This document shows, one piece after another, positions 7,983 to 15,387 of a DNA stretch of 16,888 nt. Numbering within the stretch: position 1 is the stretch's first letter; every line of letters begins with the position of its first letter. A program made the position numbers and the translations under genes. Source of the stretch: Zoogloeaceae bacterium (lineage in GTDB: Bacteria; Pseudomonadota; Gammaproteobacteria; Burkholderiales; Rhodocyclaceae). The stretch covers positions 1-16,888 of the forward strand of contig JAIRLE010000154.1 of NCBI GenBank assembly GCA_031259605.1, read 5' to 3'. The notes beneath the pieces were generated by a model, which saw nothing but the letters and a program-made list of their open reading frames with translations, was not told the DNA's origin and searched no databases.

Positions 7983-8534
7983 ATGCGCTATCATTTTTTC
8001 TACCGCAGTCCCCTGGGCCAATGGAATCGCAGGCCGTTCACCGAAGGCAATCTGCGCTTTTGTTGTGCCGAACAATACATGATGTATTACAAGGCGATCC
8101 TGTTTGGCGACGCGGAATCGGCCCGGCGGATCCTGGCCGAAAAAGAGCCGCGCCAGCATCAATGGCTCGGACGCAGGGTCAAGGGCTTCAATCAGGATAT
8201 CTGGAGCAGCTTTCGCGAAGACATCGTGTTTTCCGGCAACGTGCTGAAGTTTTCCCAAAACGCGGATTTGAAGGCGCTTCTCATGGCGACGGGCGACGCT
8301 TTGCTGGTGGAAGCCTCGCCGACCGACCTGGTGTGGGGCATCGGCCTTGGCGAGGACAATCCACTGCGATTCGATGAAAAAAACTGGCTGGGACTGAATC
8401 TGCTGGGCAAAACGCTCACGCGGGCGCGCGACTATCTGAAAACCCCCGATGCCGCGCCGGAGACGATCGGCAGGGCGCTGGCCGCGCGCATCCGCGAAGC
8501 GCGCGGCACAAGACAAGGGGAAATGCTCGCGTGA
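7983..8534 (+). CDS. NADAR (YbiA/DUF1768) family N-glycosidase-like protein
   Basis: NADAR proteins cleave N-glycosidic bonds. The YbiA type hydrolyses reactive riboflavin-pathway intermediates, and other members remove ADP-ribose from nucleic acid, countering DarT-type toxins. The 183-residue product has the family's features: an opening that places FFYRSPLGQW before RRPF, the FCCAEQYMMYYKAILFGD helix with the conserved glutamate (E30) and lysine (K37), DLVWGIGLGEDNP, and NWLGLNLLGKTLTRAR at the end of the fold. GGAG at 7971-7974 lies 8 bases before the ATG at 7983; the frame extends upstream into the RND gene but nothing there fits. It follows the RND gene by 16 bp on the same strand and converges with dciA (59 bp between stops). 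Which substrate it uses is unclear. No DarT partner is in the window. Confidence 0.85.
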   Translation: MRYHFFYRSPLGQWNRRPFTEGNLRFCCAEQYMMYYKAILFGDAESARRILAEKEPRQHQWLGRRVKGFNQDIWSSFREDIVFSGNVLKFSQNADLKALLMATGDALLVEASPTDLVWGIGLGEDNPLRFDEKNWLGLNLLGKTLTRARDYLKTPDAAPETIGRALAARIREARGTRQGEMLA

Positions 8535-8593
8535 CATCCGGATCCCGCAAAACCAGGGCGAAACAGGGAACAGCGCAGTGACGGGAGACGGCA

Positions 8594-9070
8594 TCAGGAT
8601 TTCGCGGTCTCGTCCAGCGCGGCGGATTCCCGCTCGCGGATGCTGGCTCTTGCCAGCAACGCGCGCAGCGCCAGCGCCAGCGGAGCGCCGGGCGGCATGG
8701 CGTCGGCACAGGCGAGGAGACTGCGGGCGCTGTGCCGGGAAATGGACTTCTTATCTGAAGTCATTGATTGCGCAGGGTTTTGTATGGGTTGAACTTTGAC
8801 TTCAATCTGATTACACTGCATTCCCATTTTTACAAAACCATTTTGCAGACGTTGGTTGATTTGCCGGATTTTGGCGGCAATCGCGCCGTTGTTGGCGTGG
8901 ATCACCACGGTTTCTGTTTCCGGCCTGTAGTTCGCCACCCGCGCTTGCGCGCCCAGATTCGCCGGGGCGATGCGGGTGAAACATTCGCCCAGCTGCGCAA
9001 TCAGGCGGGCATGAACGACGAGCCGGGTCGTGGATTCGGAGCGGACAAAAAGGTCGTTTGCAGTCAACAT
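8594..9070 (-). CDS. dciA: DciA (DUF721) replicative helicase loader/accessory protein
   Basis: DciA promotes loading of the DnaB replicative helicase in bacteria that lack the phage-derived DnaC/DnaI loaders; it acts in the cytoplasm at oriC. The 158-residue product has the DUF721 domain in the first two thirds: LARLIAQLGECF-like helix, then CRVANY-like strand (ARVANYRPETETVVIHANNGAIAAKIRQ). The VVIHANNGAIAAKIRQ stretch, with a hydrophobic strand followed by an amphipathic helix, is the most recognisable part. The C-terminal third (after about residue 100) is low-complexity, Ala/Arg-rich and probably disordered. The start ATG at 9068-9070 has no clear Shine-Dalgarno (the preceding bases read CCTCCC) and lies 12 bp from the divergent M23 start. 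A longer frame running to 9916 is antisense to the M23 gene and is not used. This is the only - strand gene here. Confidence 0.85.
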   Translation of the reverse strand: MLTANDLFVRSESTTRLVVHARLIAQLGECFTRIAPANLGAQARVANYRPETETVVIHANNGAIAAKIRQINQRLQNGFVKMGMQCNQIEVKVQPIQNPAQSMTSDKKSISRHSARSLLACADAMPPGAPLALALRALLARASIRERESAALDETAKS

Positions 9071-9082
9071 GGGAGGGAATCC

Positions 9083-9991
9083 GTGCAGATCATTCTGGTT
9101 TCCAGTCGTTTTTCTCTGGCAAAGAGCGTCGATGTCAATATGCGCCATATTGTCGCAGCATTGGGCGTTTTTTTGTTGGCGGTGTTGTGTGGTTCTTCCG
9201 CGCTGTCCTGGCTTGCCGTGCATTTGCGCCTGCCGATGGTGCAGGCGCAGATCGAGGCCATGCAGACGCGGGAAATGCAGGACAAGGAAGCAAAAGCCAA
9301 AAGCAATCTCCAGGCGTTGGCGGCCAGGGTGGGCGAATTGCAGGCGCGGATGGTGCAACTGGATGGCCTGGGGCAACACCTGTCTTCCAGGACTGGACTG
9401 GAGCCGCCCGCGCGCGGGCCGGAGAATGCGAACGAAGGCGGCCCCTTCGTGCCCATGCCGCTCGATGAAAAAAAACTGACGGAAGAGATTGACGCCCTGT
9501 CGCAGCGGATCGAGACGCAGGCAGAGCGTTTTAACAACATGGAATCCCTGCTGCGCGCTGCCATGGTGCGCCGCGCCTTCCTGCCGACGACCATGCCGGT
9601 TGCCGGCCCGTCGCGCCTGGGATCGCCATTTGGCATACGCAACGATCCTTTTGGCCGGGGAATGGCCTTGCACGAGGGTCTGGATTTCGTCGCGCCTTAC
9701 GGCGCGCCCGTGCTGGCCGCCGCGGGCGGCGTGGTGGTAAATGCGAGCTATCATCATGAATTCGGCAATCTGGTGGAAATCAATCACGGCGGTGAACTGA
9801 TTACCCGCTATGCGCACATGTCGGCCATCAAGGTTACTGTGGGCATGACGGTGCGACGCGGGCAGCAGGTGGGCGAACTGGGCAGCACGGGACGCTCGAC
9901 CGGTCCGCATCTGCATTTTGAAGTCCGCAAGAACGGCAGTCCGCTCAATCCTTCCGATTTTCTTGCGTCGTCTTCCCTGGCTCGCCGCTGA
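9083..9991 (+). CDS. M23-family (LytM-like) metallopeptidase with membrane anchor and coiled coil
   Basis: This is a zinc endopeptidase or amidase activator of the lysostaphin/LytM group acting on peptidoglycan cross-links in the periplasm. The 302-residue product has a short cytoplasmic N terminus (MQIILVSSRF), a membrane segment at about residues 22-46 and a helical stretch rich in Gln, Glu and Lys (about 52-95) likely to form a coiled coil. A Pro/Gly-rich linker and a second helix (about 129-160) follow. The LytM domain runs from about 178 to 295. All metal ligands are present: H197 and D201 in HEGLD, and H278 in HLHF with H276; H245 (YAHM) completes the site. I use the GTG at 9083 because GGGAGG at 9071-9076 sits 6 bases upstream; the open frame back to 8768 overlaps dciA antisense and has no domain. 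The dciA/M23 pairing is common in betaproteobacteria, often next to secA, which is absent here. Confidence 0.92.
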   Translation: MQIILVSSRFSLAKSVDVNMRHIVAALGVFLLAVLCGSSALSWLAVHLRLPMVQAQIEAMQTREMQDKEAKAKSNLQALAARVGELQARMVQLDGLGQHLSSRTGLEPPARGPENANEGGPFVPMPLDEKKLTEEIDALSQRIETQAERFNNMESLLRAAMVRRAFLPTTMPVAGPSRLGSPFGIRNDPFGRGMALHEGLDFVAPYGAPVLAAAGGVVVNASYHHEFGNLVEINHGGELITRYAHMSAIKVTVGMTVRRGQQVGELGSTGRSTGPHLHFEVRKNGSPLNPSDFLASSSLARR

Positions 9992-10011
9992 AACATTGCT
10001 CCGGCAGCAAC

Positions 10012-11937
10012 ATGGCGTTCCCGCTCGTCCCCGCGCCGCTGGCCTTCAATCCGGATGGCGTCCTCTGGTCGCCGGATTACCGGGATGTCTATCATTCCTG
10101 TCACGGCGGCCCGGAACAGGCGCGGCACGTATTTCTGGGCGGCAACGATCTGCCCGCTCGCTGGCGCGGGCGGGAGCGATTCGTCATCCTGGAAACCGGC
10201 TTTGGCGCGGGGTTGAATTTCCTGACGACCTGGGCTGCCTGGCGCGCCGACCCGCAAGCCTGTTCGCGCCTCCATTTCGTCTCGCTCGAAAGGCATCCGT
10301 TCATCCGTTCCGATCTGCGACAGGCGCAGGCGCGCTGGACTGAATTCGCGCCGCTGGCCGCCGAACTGAACGCCTCTTGGCCGCTGCCGGTACCCGGCAT
10401 CCACCGGATCCGGCTGGATGGCGGACGCCTGTTGCTGACGCTGGTGCTGGGCGACGCTCGGCAGGAGTTGCGCCGCCTGATGCTGGCCGCCGACGCCTTT
10501 TATTTGGATGGCTTTGCACCGGATAAAAACCCCGAATTGTGGACACCGGAAATCTGCAAGGCCATCGCCCGCCTTGCCGCGCCCGGCGCGACGCTGGCGA
10601 CCTGGTCGGTCGCGGGACACTTGCGCGCCGCGCTGTCCGACTGTGAGTTCGCGCTGGAAAAACGGCCGGGCTTCGCGGGCAAGCGGCAGATGCTGGTTGG
10701 GCGTTATCTGTCGCGCAAACCGCATCCCTATCCCGCGCCCGCGCCTGCCGAACGGCACGTGATCATCATCGGCGCGGGCGTGGCGGGCACTTCGGTCGCG
10801 GGCGAACTTGCCGGACATGATTGGCAGGTGACGCTGCTGGAAGCGCGGGCAGCGCCGGGGCAGGGCGCATCCGGCAATATTGCTGGAGTCATGCGACCAT
10901 TGCCTTCCGTGGATGACAATTTCCTGGCGCGCCTGACCCGCGCCGGGTTTCTTGCCGCCCGCGCGCATCTTGAAAGGCTCACGGCGGCGGGTCTGCCGGT
11001 GCGCTGGGGCACGAGCGGCGCGCTGCAACTGGCGCGGGACGCCGAACACGAAGCGGCGCAGATCAAGGCGGCGCGCGCGTTGGCAATGCCGGAGGAGTTC
11101 CTGCGCCATCTCGACGGAAACGCCGCCAGCGCCTTGCTGGGCTGGCCGGTCAGGCGCGGCGGCTGGTATTTTCCTTCCGGCGGCTGGGTGCAGCCTTTTT
11201 CGCTGTGCGCCGCCAACTTGCTGAGCCACCCGGAACGCATCCATTTATGCCGCAATACGCCGGTGTCCGCCATTTCCAGAGCGAACGGCATGTGGCGGGC
11301 GGACGATGCCAACGGCAAGATCATCGCGCGCGCGCCGCATATGGTCATGGCTAGTGGCGTGGCCGCGCCGCGTTTCGCGCCATTTTCCTGGCTGCCGCAG
11401 CGTTCGGCGCGCGGCCAGGTCACCTGGCTGCCGGCGGAGGCGACGCCGCCGTTGGATATCCTGCTCTGTGGTCAGGGTTACGTCACGCCGCCGGTGGATG
11501 GCGTGCGCGTCGTTGGCGCAAGTTACCAACTGGACGACGCGGCGGATGAACTCCGTCTTGCCGATCGGGATGAAAATCTGTCAAAACTGGAGGCGCTGCT
11601 GCCAGGATTTTGCGCGCGCATTGTTCCGAAAGGCTTGCATGGTCGGGTCGGCTTTCGTCCGATGTCGCCGGATCGCCTGCCCATTGTCGGCGCCGTGCCG
11701 TATGCGCCCAATGCGCCGGAGCGTCTTCTCCATCATTCCCGGCATCCGCCAATGTATCCGGGGTTGTGGTGTGTACAGGGCTTCGGTTCGCGCGGCATCG
11801 TCTGGTCAGCATTGATGGCGGATTTTCTCGTCAGCCGCATGATTGGCGCGCCGCTTCCACTCCCTCATGACCTGACGCGCGCCATCGCGCCGGAACGGTT
11901 TTTGCCGACTGGCGCTCGGGTACGGGGTGGAGGATAA
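10012..11937 (+). CDS. mnmC: MnmC, bifunctional tRNA wobble-uridine modification enzyme
   Basis: MnmC makes the last steps of mnm5s2U34 in tRNAs for Lys, Glu, Gln and others. Its C-terminal FAD-dependent domain removes the carboxymethyl group from cmnm5s2U, and its N-terminal domain methylates the resulting nm5s2U with S-adenosylmethionine. The 641-residue product shows both. The SAM-binding loop is at residues 60-70 (ETGFGAGLNF). The YLDGFAPDKNPELW motif is near 164-177 and the Rossmann dinucleotide motif IIIGAGVAGTSVAGEL starts near 251. The oxidase module continues with QGASGNIAGVMRPL and ends with VQGFGSRGIVWSAL. Size and domain order are as in E. coli MnmC. The ATG at 10012 lies 20 bp after the M23 stop and has only weak upstream purines. 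The trpG start is 47 bp downstream, so mnmC may be transcribed with it. Confidence 0.95.
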   Translation: MAFPLVPAPLAFNPDGVLWSPDYRDVYHSCHGGPEQARHVFLGGNDLPARWRGRERFVILETGFGAGLNFLTTWAAWRADPQACSRLHFVSLERHPFIRSDLRQAQARWTEFAPLAAELNASWPLPVPGIHRIRLDGGRLLLTLVLGDARQELRRLMLAADAFYLDGFAPDKNPELWTPEICKAIARLAAPGATLATWSVAGHLRAALSDCEFALEKRPGFAGKRQMLVGRYLSRKPHPYPAPAPAERHVIIIGAGVAGTSVAGELAGHDWQVTLLEARAAPGQGASGNIAGVMRPLPSVDDNFLARLTRAGFLAARAHLERLTAAGLPVRWGTSGALQLARDAEHEAAQIKAARALAMPEEFLRHLDGNAASALLGWPVRRGGWYFPSGGWVQPFSLCAANLLSHPERIHLCRNTPVSAISRANGMWRADDANGKIIARAPHMVMASGVAAPRFAPFSWLPQRSARGQVTWLPAEATPPLDILLCGQGYVTPPVDGVRVVGASYQLDDAADELRLADRDENLSKLEALLPGFCARIVPKGLHGRVGFRPMSPDRLPIVGAVPYAPNAPERLLHHSRHPPMYPGLWCVQGFGSRGIVWSALMADFLVSRMIGAPLPLPHDLTRAIAPERFLPTGARVRGGG

Positions 11938-11984
11938 TCCTTGCTTTTCCAGCCCGAGTCACGCATCGACAGGACAAGCTCGCC

Positions 11985-12569
11985 ATGCTCTTGATGATCG
12001 ATAATTATGATTCCTTCACTTACAACCTGGTGCAGTATTTTGGTCAATTGGGGCAGGATGTCCGGGTTTTCCGCAACGATGCCATCAATCTGGATGGCAT
12101 CGACACCCTGAAGCCCGATTATCTGGTCATTTCCCCCGGACCCTGCGCTCCGGCGCAGGCAGGGATATCGCTTGCGGCGATCAAAGTCTTCGCGGGCAAG
12201 GTTCCGCTTCTGGGCGTCTGCCTGGGGCATCAGGCCATCGGGGAAGCCTTCGGCGGCAAGGTCGTGCACGCCAGGCGGATGATGCATGGCAAGGTTTCCC
12301 CGGTCCGACATCATCATGCCGGCGTCTTTGCGGATTTGCCCGACCCGCTCACCTGCACACGCTACCATTCATTGGCAATCGAACGGGAAAGCCTGCCCGG
12401 ATGCCTGGAAGTGACCGCCTGGACGGAAGACGGCGAAATCATGGGCGTGCGCCACAAAACCCTGGCGGTCGAGGGCGTGCAGTTCCATCCCGAATCCGTA
12501 CTCTCCGAACACGGGCACGATCTGCTGAAGAATTTTCTGCAATGCCGGATAAGAGAGGGAAGTCAATGA
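11985..12569 (+). CDS. trpG: TrpG, anthranilate synthase component II (glutamine amidotransferase)
   Basis: TrpG releases ammonia from glutamine and channels it to TrpE, which aminates chorismate to anthranilate, the first committed step of tryptophan synthesis. The 194-residue product is a class I amidotransferase: the nucleophile is C79 in GVCLGHQ, the other catalytic residues are H168 and E170 in GVQFHPES, and DNYDSFTYNL opens the protein. The same fold serves PabA (folate), and sequence alone does not separate them; the trpD and trpC neighbours favour TrpG. The ATG at 11985 follows AGGACAAG. After LLKNFL, where many relatives end, an extra tail QCRIREGSQ leads to a TGA that overlaps the methyltransferase ATG by 4 bp. 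trpE is not in this window; mnmC occupies the upstream position. Hand-counted G+C is about 62%. Confidence 0.93.
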   Translation: MLLMIDNYDSFTYNLVQYFGQLGQDVRVFRNDAINLDGIDTLKPDYLVISPGPCAPAQAGISLAAIKVFAGKVPLLGVCLGHQAIGEAFGGKVVHARRMMHGKVSPVRHHHAGVFADLPDPLTCTRYHSLAIERESLPGCLEVTAWTEDGEIMGVRHKTLAVEGVQFHPESVLSEHGHDLLKNFLQCRIREGSQ

Positions 12570-13498
12570 GTCGTGCCGCGCCGTATTTTTCCGAAAATGA
12601 ACAGGTAGTGCTGTTCGAGGGCGACTGCCTGGAATTGCTTGCCAGTCTGCCGGATGAGAGTATGCAACTGGTGGTGACTTCCCCGCCTTACAATCTGGGC
12701 AAAGCCTATGAGCAAAAAAGCGCCTTGGATCGCTATCTCGAATGGCAAGACAAAGTCATCGAAGCATGTATCCGTGTTTTGCGACCAGAGGGCAGCATTT
12801 GCTGGCAGGTGGGAAATTTCGTGCAGGCGGGCGCAATTGTGCCGCTGGATATCGCGCTGTACCCGTCCTTTGCCCAACGCGGTTTGAAATTGCGCAACCG
12901 CGTCATCTGGCATTTCGAGCATGGCCTGCATTGTTCGCGCCGTTTATCCGGAAGGCATGAAACCATTCTCTGGTTTACCAAAACAGAACAGTATTTCTTC
13001 GATCTCGACGCCATACGAGTTCCCCAGAAATACCCTGGGAAAAAGCATTTCAAGGGACCAAAGGCCGGACAATATTCGTGCAATCCCTTGGGGAAGAACC
13101 CCGGTGATGTCTGGGTGATTCCCAACGTCAAAAACAATCATGTGGAAAAAACCATTCATCCTTGCCAGTTCCCCATTGAACTGGTTGAGCGGCTTGTTTT
13201 GTCGATGACGCGAAGCGAGGACTGGATTCTGGATCCATTTGCGGGCGTCGGTTCGGCGCTGGTTGCGGCGCTAAAGAATGAACGCCGTGCCGTTGGCGCG
13301 GAATTGTCCCCGGAATATTGCGCCATCGCCAGGGAAAGGATTTTCCAGTGCGTATCGGGATTCCTGAAATCCCGGCCAATGAACCAACCTATCTACGATC
13401 CTGGAAAAGCAGGCCGCGCGTTGACGACGCCTCCCATTCGACACGCGACGCAACTTTGTTTTCCAGATGCCGTCAGTGCGCAAGGCGCGCCAGAATGA
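12566..13498 (+). CDS. Type II DNA methyltransferase, beta-class, probable N4-cytosine (M.BstYI/BglII-like)
   Basis: This enzyme methylates the recognition site of the adjacent endonuclease and protects the host chromosome. The 310-residue product carries the catalytic motif IV SPPY at residues 39-42, ahead of motif I DPFAGVGS at residues 223-230; this order (IV, target region, I) defines the beta class. SPPY rather than DPPY favours N4-cytosine over N6-adenine, in line with the modification I recall for the BglII group. The KTIHPCQFP motif lies near residues 195-203. The frame extends upstream to 12401 but that part overlaps trpG. The ATG at 12566 has GAGAGGGAAG just upstream and overlaps the trpG TGA (ATGA). 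The gene overlaps the endonuclease start by ATGA. Hand-counted G+C over 12601-13200 is about 52%, lower than the trp genes, a sign of acquisition. No controller gene precedes it. The exact modified base is inferred. Confidence 0.9.
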   Translation: MSRAAPYFSENEQVVLFEGDCLELLASLPDESMQLVVTSPPYNLGKAYEQKSALDRYLEWQDKVIEACIRVLRPEGSICWQVGNFVQAGAIVPLDIALYPSFAQRGLKLRNRVIWHFEHGLHCSRRLSGRHETILWFTKTEQYFFDLDAIRVPQKYPGKKHFKGPKAGQYSCNPLGKNPGDVWVIPNVKNNHVEKTIHPCQFPIELVERLVLSMTRSEDWILDPFAGVGSALVAALKNERRAVGAELSPEYCAIARERIFQCVSGFLKSRPMNQPIYDPGKAGRALTTPPIRHATQLCFPDAVSAQGAPE

Positions 13499-14106
13499 AA
13501 ATCGCAAAAACCTATTCGCATCTGAATGGTCTCGAATATCTCATGGTGCATAAAAACAAACTGTGGAAAGAGATCAGGAAAGTTATTGCGGATGTGGATG
13601 CAAATGCTTGCCGAACCAAAGTAAGCAAGGAAACTCGCATGCAAGGAGAGTTGAAATTCAGCCCGATAGCAATGAACAAGATGTTTTCCCTGCGCTTGCA
13701 GGAAGCGCAATGGCATGAAAGCCGGGTATCCTATTGGGTTACGCACAGTGAAAAACTGATTCGCGGCACCATGGCGCTGCCTCCCAATGAACAAAAAAGC
13801 AAGATCGAAGCCGCGGGAGAACAGCCGATCTTCAGTTACAACCAGACGGATTTCATAAAAGACAGGGTTGCGCTCGAAGTGCAATTCGGTAAATACGCCT
13901 TCGTCGCCTATGACCTGTTCGTCAAGCATCTGGCATTCTACGTGCGTGATGAAATCGACGTGGGCATCGAGATCATCCCGATGAAGTCATTGCAGGCTGA
14001 AATGTCCTCCGGCCCCGGCTATTTCGAGGGAGAACTCTACAACGTCATTAGGAATGGGCGTGGCGTACCCTCCGTGCCTTTGGTCATGATCGGCATTGCG
14101 CCCTAA
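13495..14106 (+). CDS. Type II restriction endonuclease, BstYI-like (predicted target RGATCY)
   Basis: This is a homodimeric PD-(D/E)XK-type endonuclease predicted to cut unmethylated RGATCY. The 203-residue product matches BstYI, as I remember it, in length and along most of its sequence: YSHLNGLEY at the N terminus, SYNQTDF, KDRVALEVQFGKY, VAYDLFVKH, FEGELYNVIRNGRG and the C-terminal GIAP. The BglII-group active site is intact: D119, E128 and Q130 (D-x8-E-x-Q), with K133 just after. The start ATG at 13495 overlaps the methyltransferase TGA (ATGA), so the nuclease should be translated only after its protective partner; an upstream frame from 13318 lies inside the methyltransferase gene. Hand-counted G+C is 296 of 600 bases (49%) against about 63% in trpD. 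trpD starts 44 bp after the stop. The recognition sequence is an inference from the family match, since relatives such as BglII prefer a subset (AGATCT). Confidence 0.92.
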   Translation: MKIAKTYSHLNGLEYLMVHKNKLWKEIRKVIADVDANACRTKVSKETRMQGELKFSPIAMNKMFSLRLQEAQWHESRVSYWVTHSEKLIRGTMALPPNEQKSKIEAAGEQPIFSYNQTDFIKDRVALEVQFGKYAFVAYDLFVKHLAFYVRDEIDVGIEIIPMKSLQAEMSSGPGYFEGELYNVIRNGRGVPSVPLVMIGIAP

Positions 14107-14150
14107 ACTATCGCCTTTCCGAACGCCAGACTTTCCAGGAACATTTTTTC

Positions 14151-15182
14151 ATGATTACTCCCCAACAGGCGCTGCAACGCACGATCGAACACCGCGAGAT
14201 TTTTTACGACGAGATGGTCTCGCTCATGCGCCAGATCATGTCCGGGGAAATTTCCCCACTGATGACTGCCGCCATCCTGACGGGGCTGCGGGTGAAGAAG
14301 GAAACCATCGGCGAAATTGCCGCCGCCGCGACGGTGATGCGCGAGTTGGCCACACGCGTGCCGGTCAAGAGGGGAAGAGACCATCTGCTTGATGTGGTCG
14401 GCACGGGTGGCGACGGCTCGCACACCTTCAACATTTCCACCGCCACCATTTTCGTCGCGGCGGCGGCGGGCATTCGGATCGCCAAGCACGGCAATCGCAG
14501 CATTTCCTCGAAATCCGGCAGCGCGGATGCGCTCGCCGCCCTGGGCGTGAATCTGGAACTCACTCCCGAACAGGTCGCACAGTGTATCGATGAAATCGGC
14601 ATCGGCTTCATGTTCGCGCCCCGGCACCATGGCGCGATGAAGAATGTGGCGGTGGTCAGAAACGAGATGGGCGTACGCACGCTCTTCAACATCCTGGGGC
14701 CGCTCACCAATCCGGCGGAAGCGCCCAACACGCTTCTGGGCGTTTTCCACCCCGATCTGGTCGGCATCCTGGTGCGTGTCATGGAGCGTCTGGGAGCCAG
14801 GCGTGTGCTGACGGTCTATGGCCTGGACGGCATGGACGAAGTGAGCCTGGGAGCTTCCACCATGGTGGGGGAATTGAAGGATGGCGTCATTGCCGAATAC
14901 GAAATTCACCCGGAGGATTTCGGCATCCGCATGGCGGCCGTGCGCAATATCCAGGTGGGCAGCGTCGAGGAATCGAAGCGCCTCGTGCTCGCCACGCTGG
15001 AAAACCAGCCCGGCCCGGCGCTCGATATTGTCACCCTGAACGCGGGCGTCGCGCTCTACGCCGCCAACAAGGCCGCCGACATCGGCGCGGGCGTGGCGGA
15101 AGCGCGGGAAGTGATCGCCAGCGGCGCGGCGCGCGCCAAGCTGGACGAATTCGTGCGCTTCACCCGGCGATTCACGGCATAG
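14151..15182 (+). CDS. trpD: TrpD, anthranilate phosphoribosyltransferase
   Basis: TrpD transfers a phosphoribosyl group from PRPP to anthranilate, giving phosphoribosylanthranilate, the second step of tryptophan synthesis in the cytoplasm. The 343-residue product has the N-terminal helical domain (MITPQQALQRTIEHREIFYDEM) and the family signatures GTGGDGSHTFNIST (residues 84-97), which binds the PRPP diphosphate, and KHGNRSISSKSGSAD (from residue 112), which contacts anthranilate and metal. NEMGVRTLFNILGPLTNP is the other conserved segment. The length is standard. AGGA at 14137-14140 lies 10 bases before the ATG at 14151. It begins only 44 bp after the endonuclease stop, so it probably depends on readthrough across the restriction-modification genes unless a promoter lies within them. 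trpC follows after a 205-bp interval of repeats. Confidence 0.96.
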   Translation: MITPQQALQRTIEHREIFYDEMVSLMRQIMSGEISPLMTAAILTGLRVKKETIGEIAAAATVMRELATRVPVKRGRDHLLDVVGTGGDGSHTFNISTATIFVAAAAGIRIAKHGNRSISSKSGSADALAALGVNLELTPEQVAQCIDEIGIGFMFAPRHHGAMKNVAVVRNEMGVRTLFNILGPLTNPAEAPNTLLGVFHPDLVGILVRVMERLGARRVLTVYGLDGMDEVSLGASTMVGELKDGVIAEYEIHPEDFGIRMAAVRNIQVGSVEESKRLVLATLENQPGPALDIVTLNAGVALYAANKAADIGAGVAEAREVIASGAARAKLDEFVRFTRRFTA

Positions 15183-15226
15183 GGCGCGGCATGGAGCGGA
15201 ATCTTTCCCGGCAAGAGGCCGCTTTT

Positions 15227-15263
15227 CCTTCTCCCCCTTGCGGGGAGAAGGTGGCCGAAGGCC
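15227..15263. repeat. Intergenic hairpin pair (CCTTCTCCCC stem and GGCC-GAA-GGCC)
   Basis: CCTTCTCCCC at 15227-15236 pairs perfectly with GGGGAGAAGG at 15242-15251 around a 5-base loop. A second small hairpin follows at once, GGCC-GAA-GGCC (15253-15263). This pattern is of a kind dispersed between genes in many proteobacteria. There is no following T-tract, so it is not a typical intrinsic terminator. It abuts truncated repeat copy C, making a compound repeat zone between trpD and trpC. Confidence 0.6.
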
Positions 15264-15274
15264 GGAGCAAGAAA

Positions 15275-15324
15275 TCAGCGGCAGCCTTTCAGGGCTGCCG
15301 GTCTAACGTCATTGGGAAGGGGTT
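15275..15324 (+). repeat. Dispersed structured repeat, copy C (truncated, about 50 bp)
   Basis: This holds only the 5' part of the repeat: the first hairpin (CGGCAGCC-T, TTCA, GGGCTGCCG, with one wobble pair) and the following GTCTAACGTCATTGGGAAGG. Similarity to copies A and B ends near 15324, where GCCGTTCC replaces the rest. With copy B it shares the CGTCATT variant and the upstream AGCAAGAAA flank, so they belong to one subfamily. Confidence 0.85.
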
Positions 15325-15353
15325 GCCGTTCCATCCGGCAAAGCCGCAAGTCT

Positions 15354-15385
15354 TCTGTCCCCTGTCTTTTGTCCACTGTCCTCTG
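15354..15385 (+). repeat. Degenerate CTGTCC tandem tract directly before trpC
   Basis: Four imperfect copies of a 6-8-base unit (TCTGTCC, CCTGTC, TTTTGTCC, ACTGTCC) and a partial TCTG run up to two bases before the trpC ATG. The tract is pyrimidine-rich on the coding strand and occupies the place of a Shine-Dalgarno, which trpC therefore lacks. Short unit tracts like this can slip in replication. Confidence 0.55.
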
Positions 15386-15387
15386 AA

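Noticed and set aside
9808..11244. - strand frame of 478 codons opposite mnmC
   Set aside because: The + strand frame carries both MnmC domains with all motifs; the antisense frame shows none.
12401..12565. Upstream extension of the methyltransferase frame into trpG
   Set aside because: The overlap is with conserved TrpG sequence, and a Shine-Dalgarno plus ATG at 12566 give a standard methyltransferase length.
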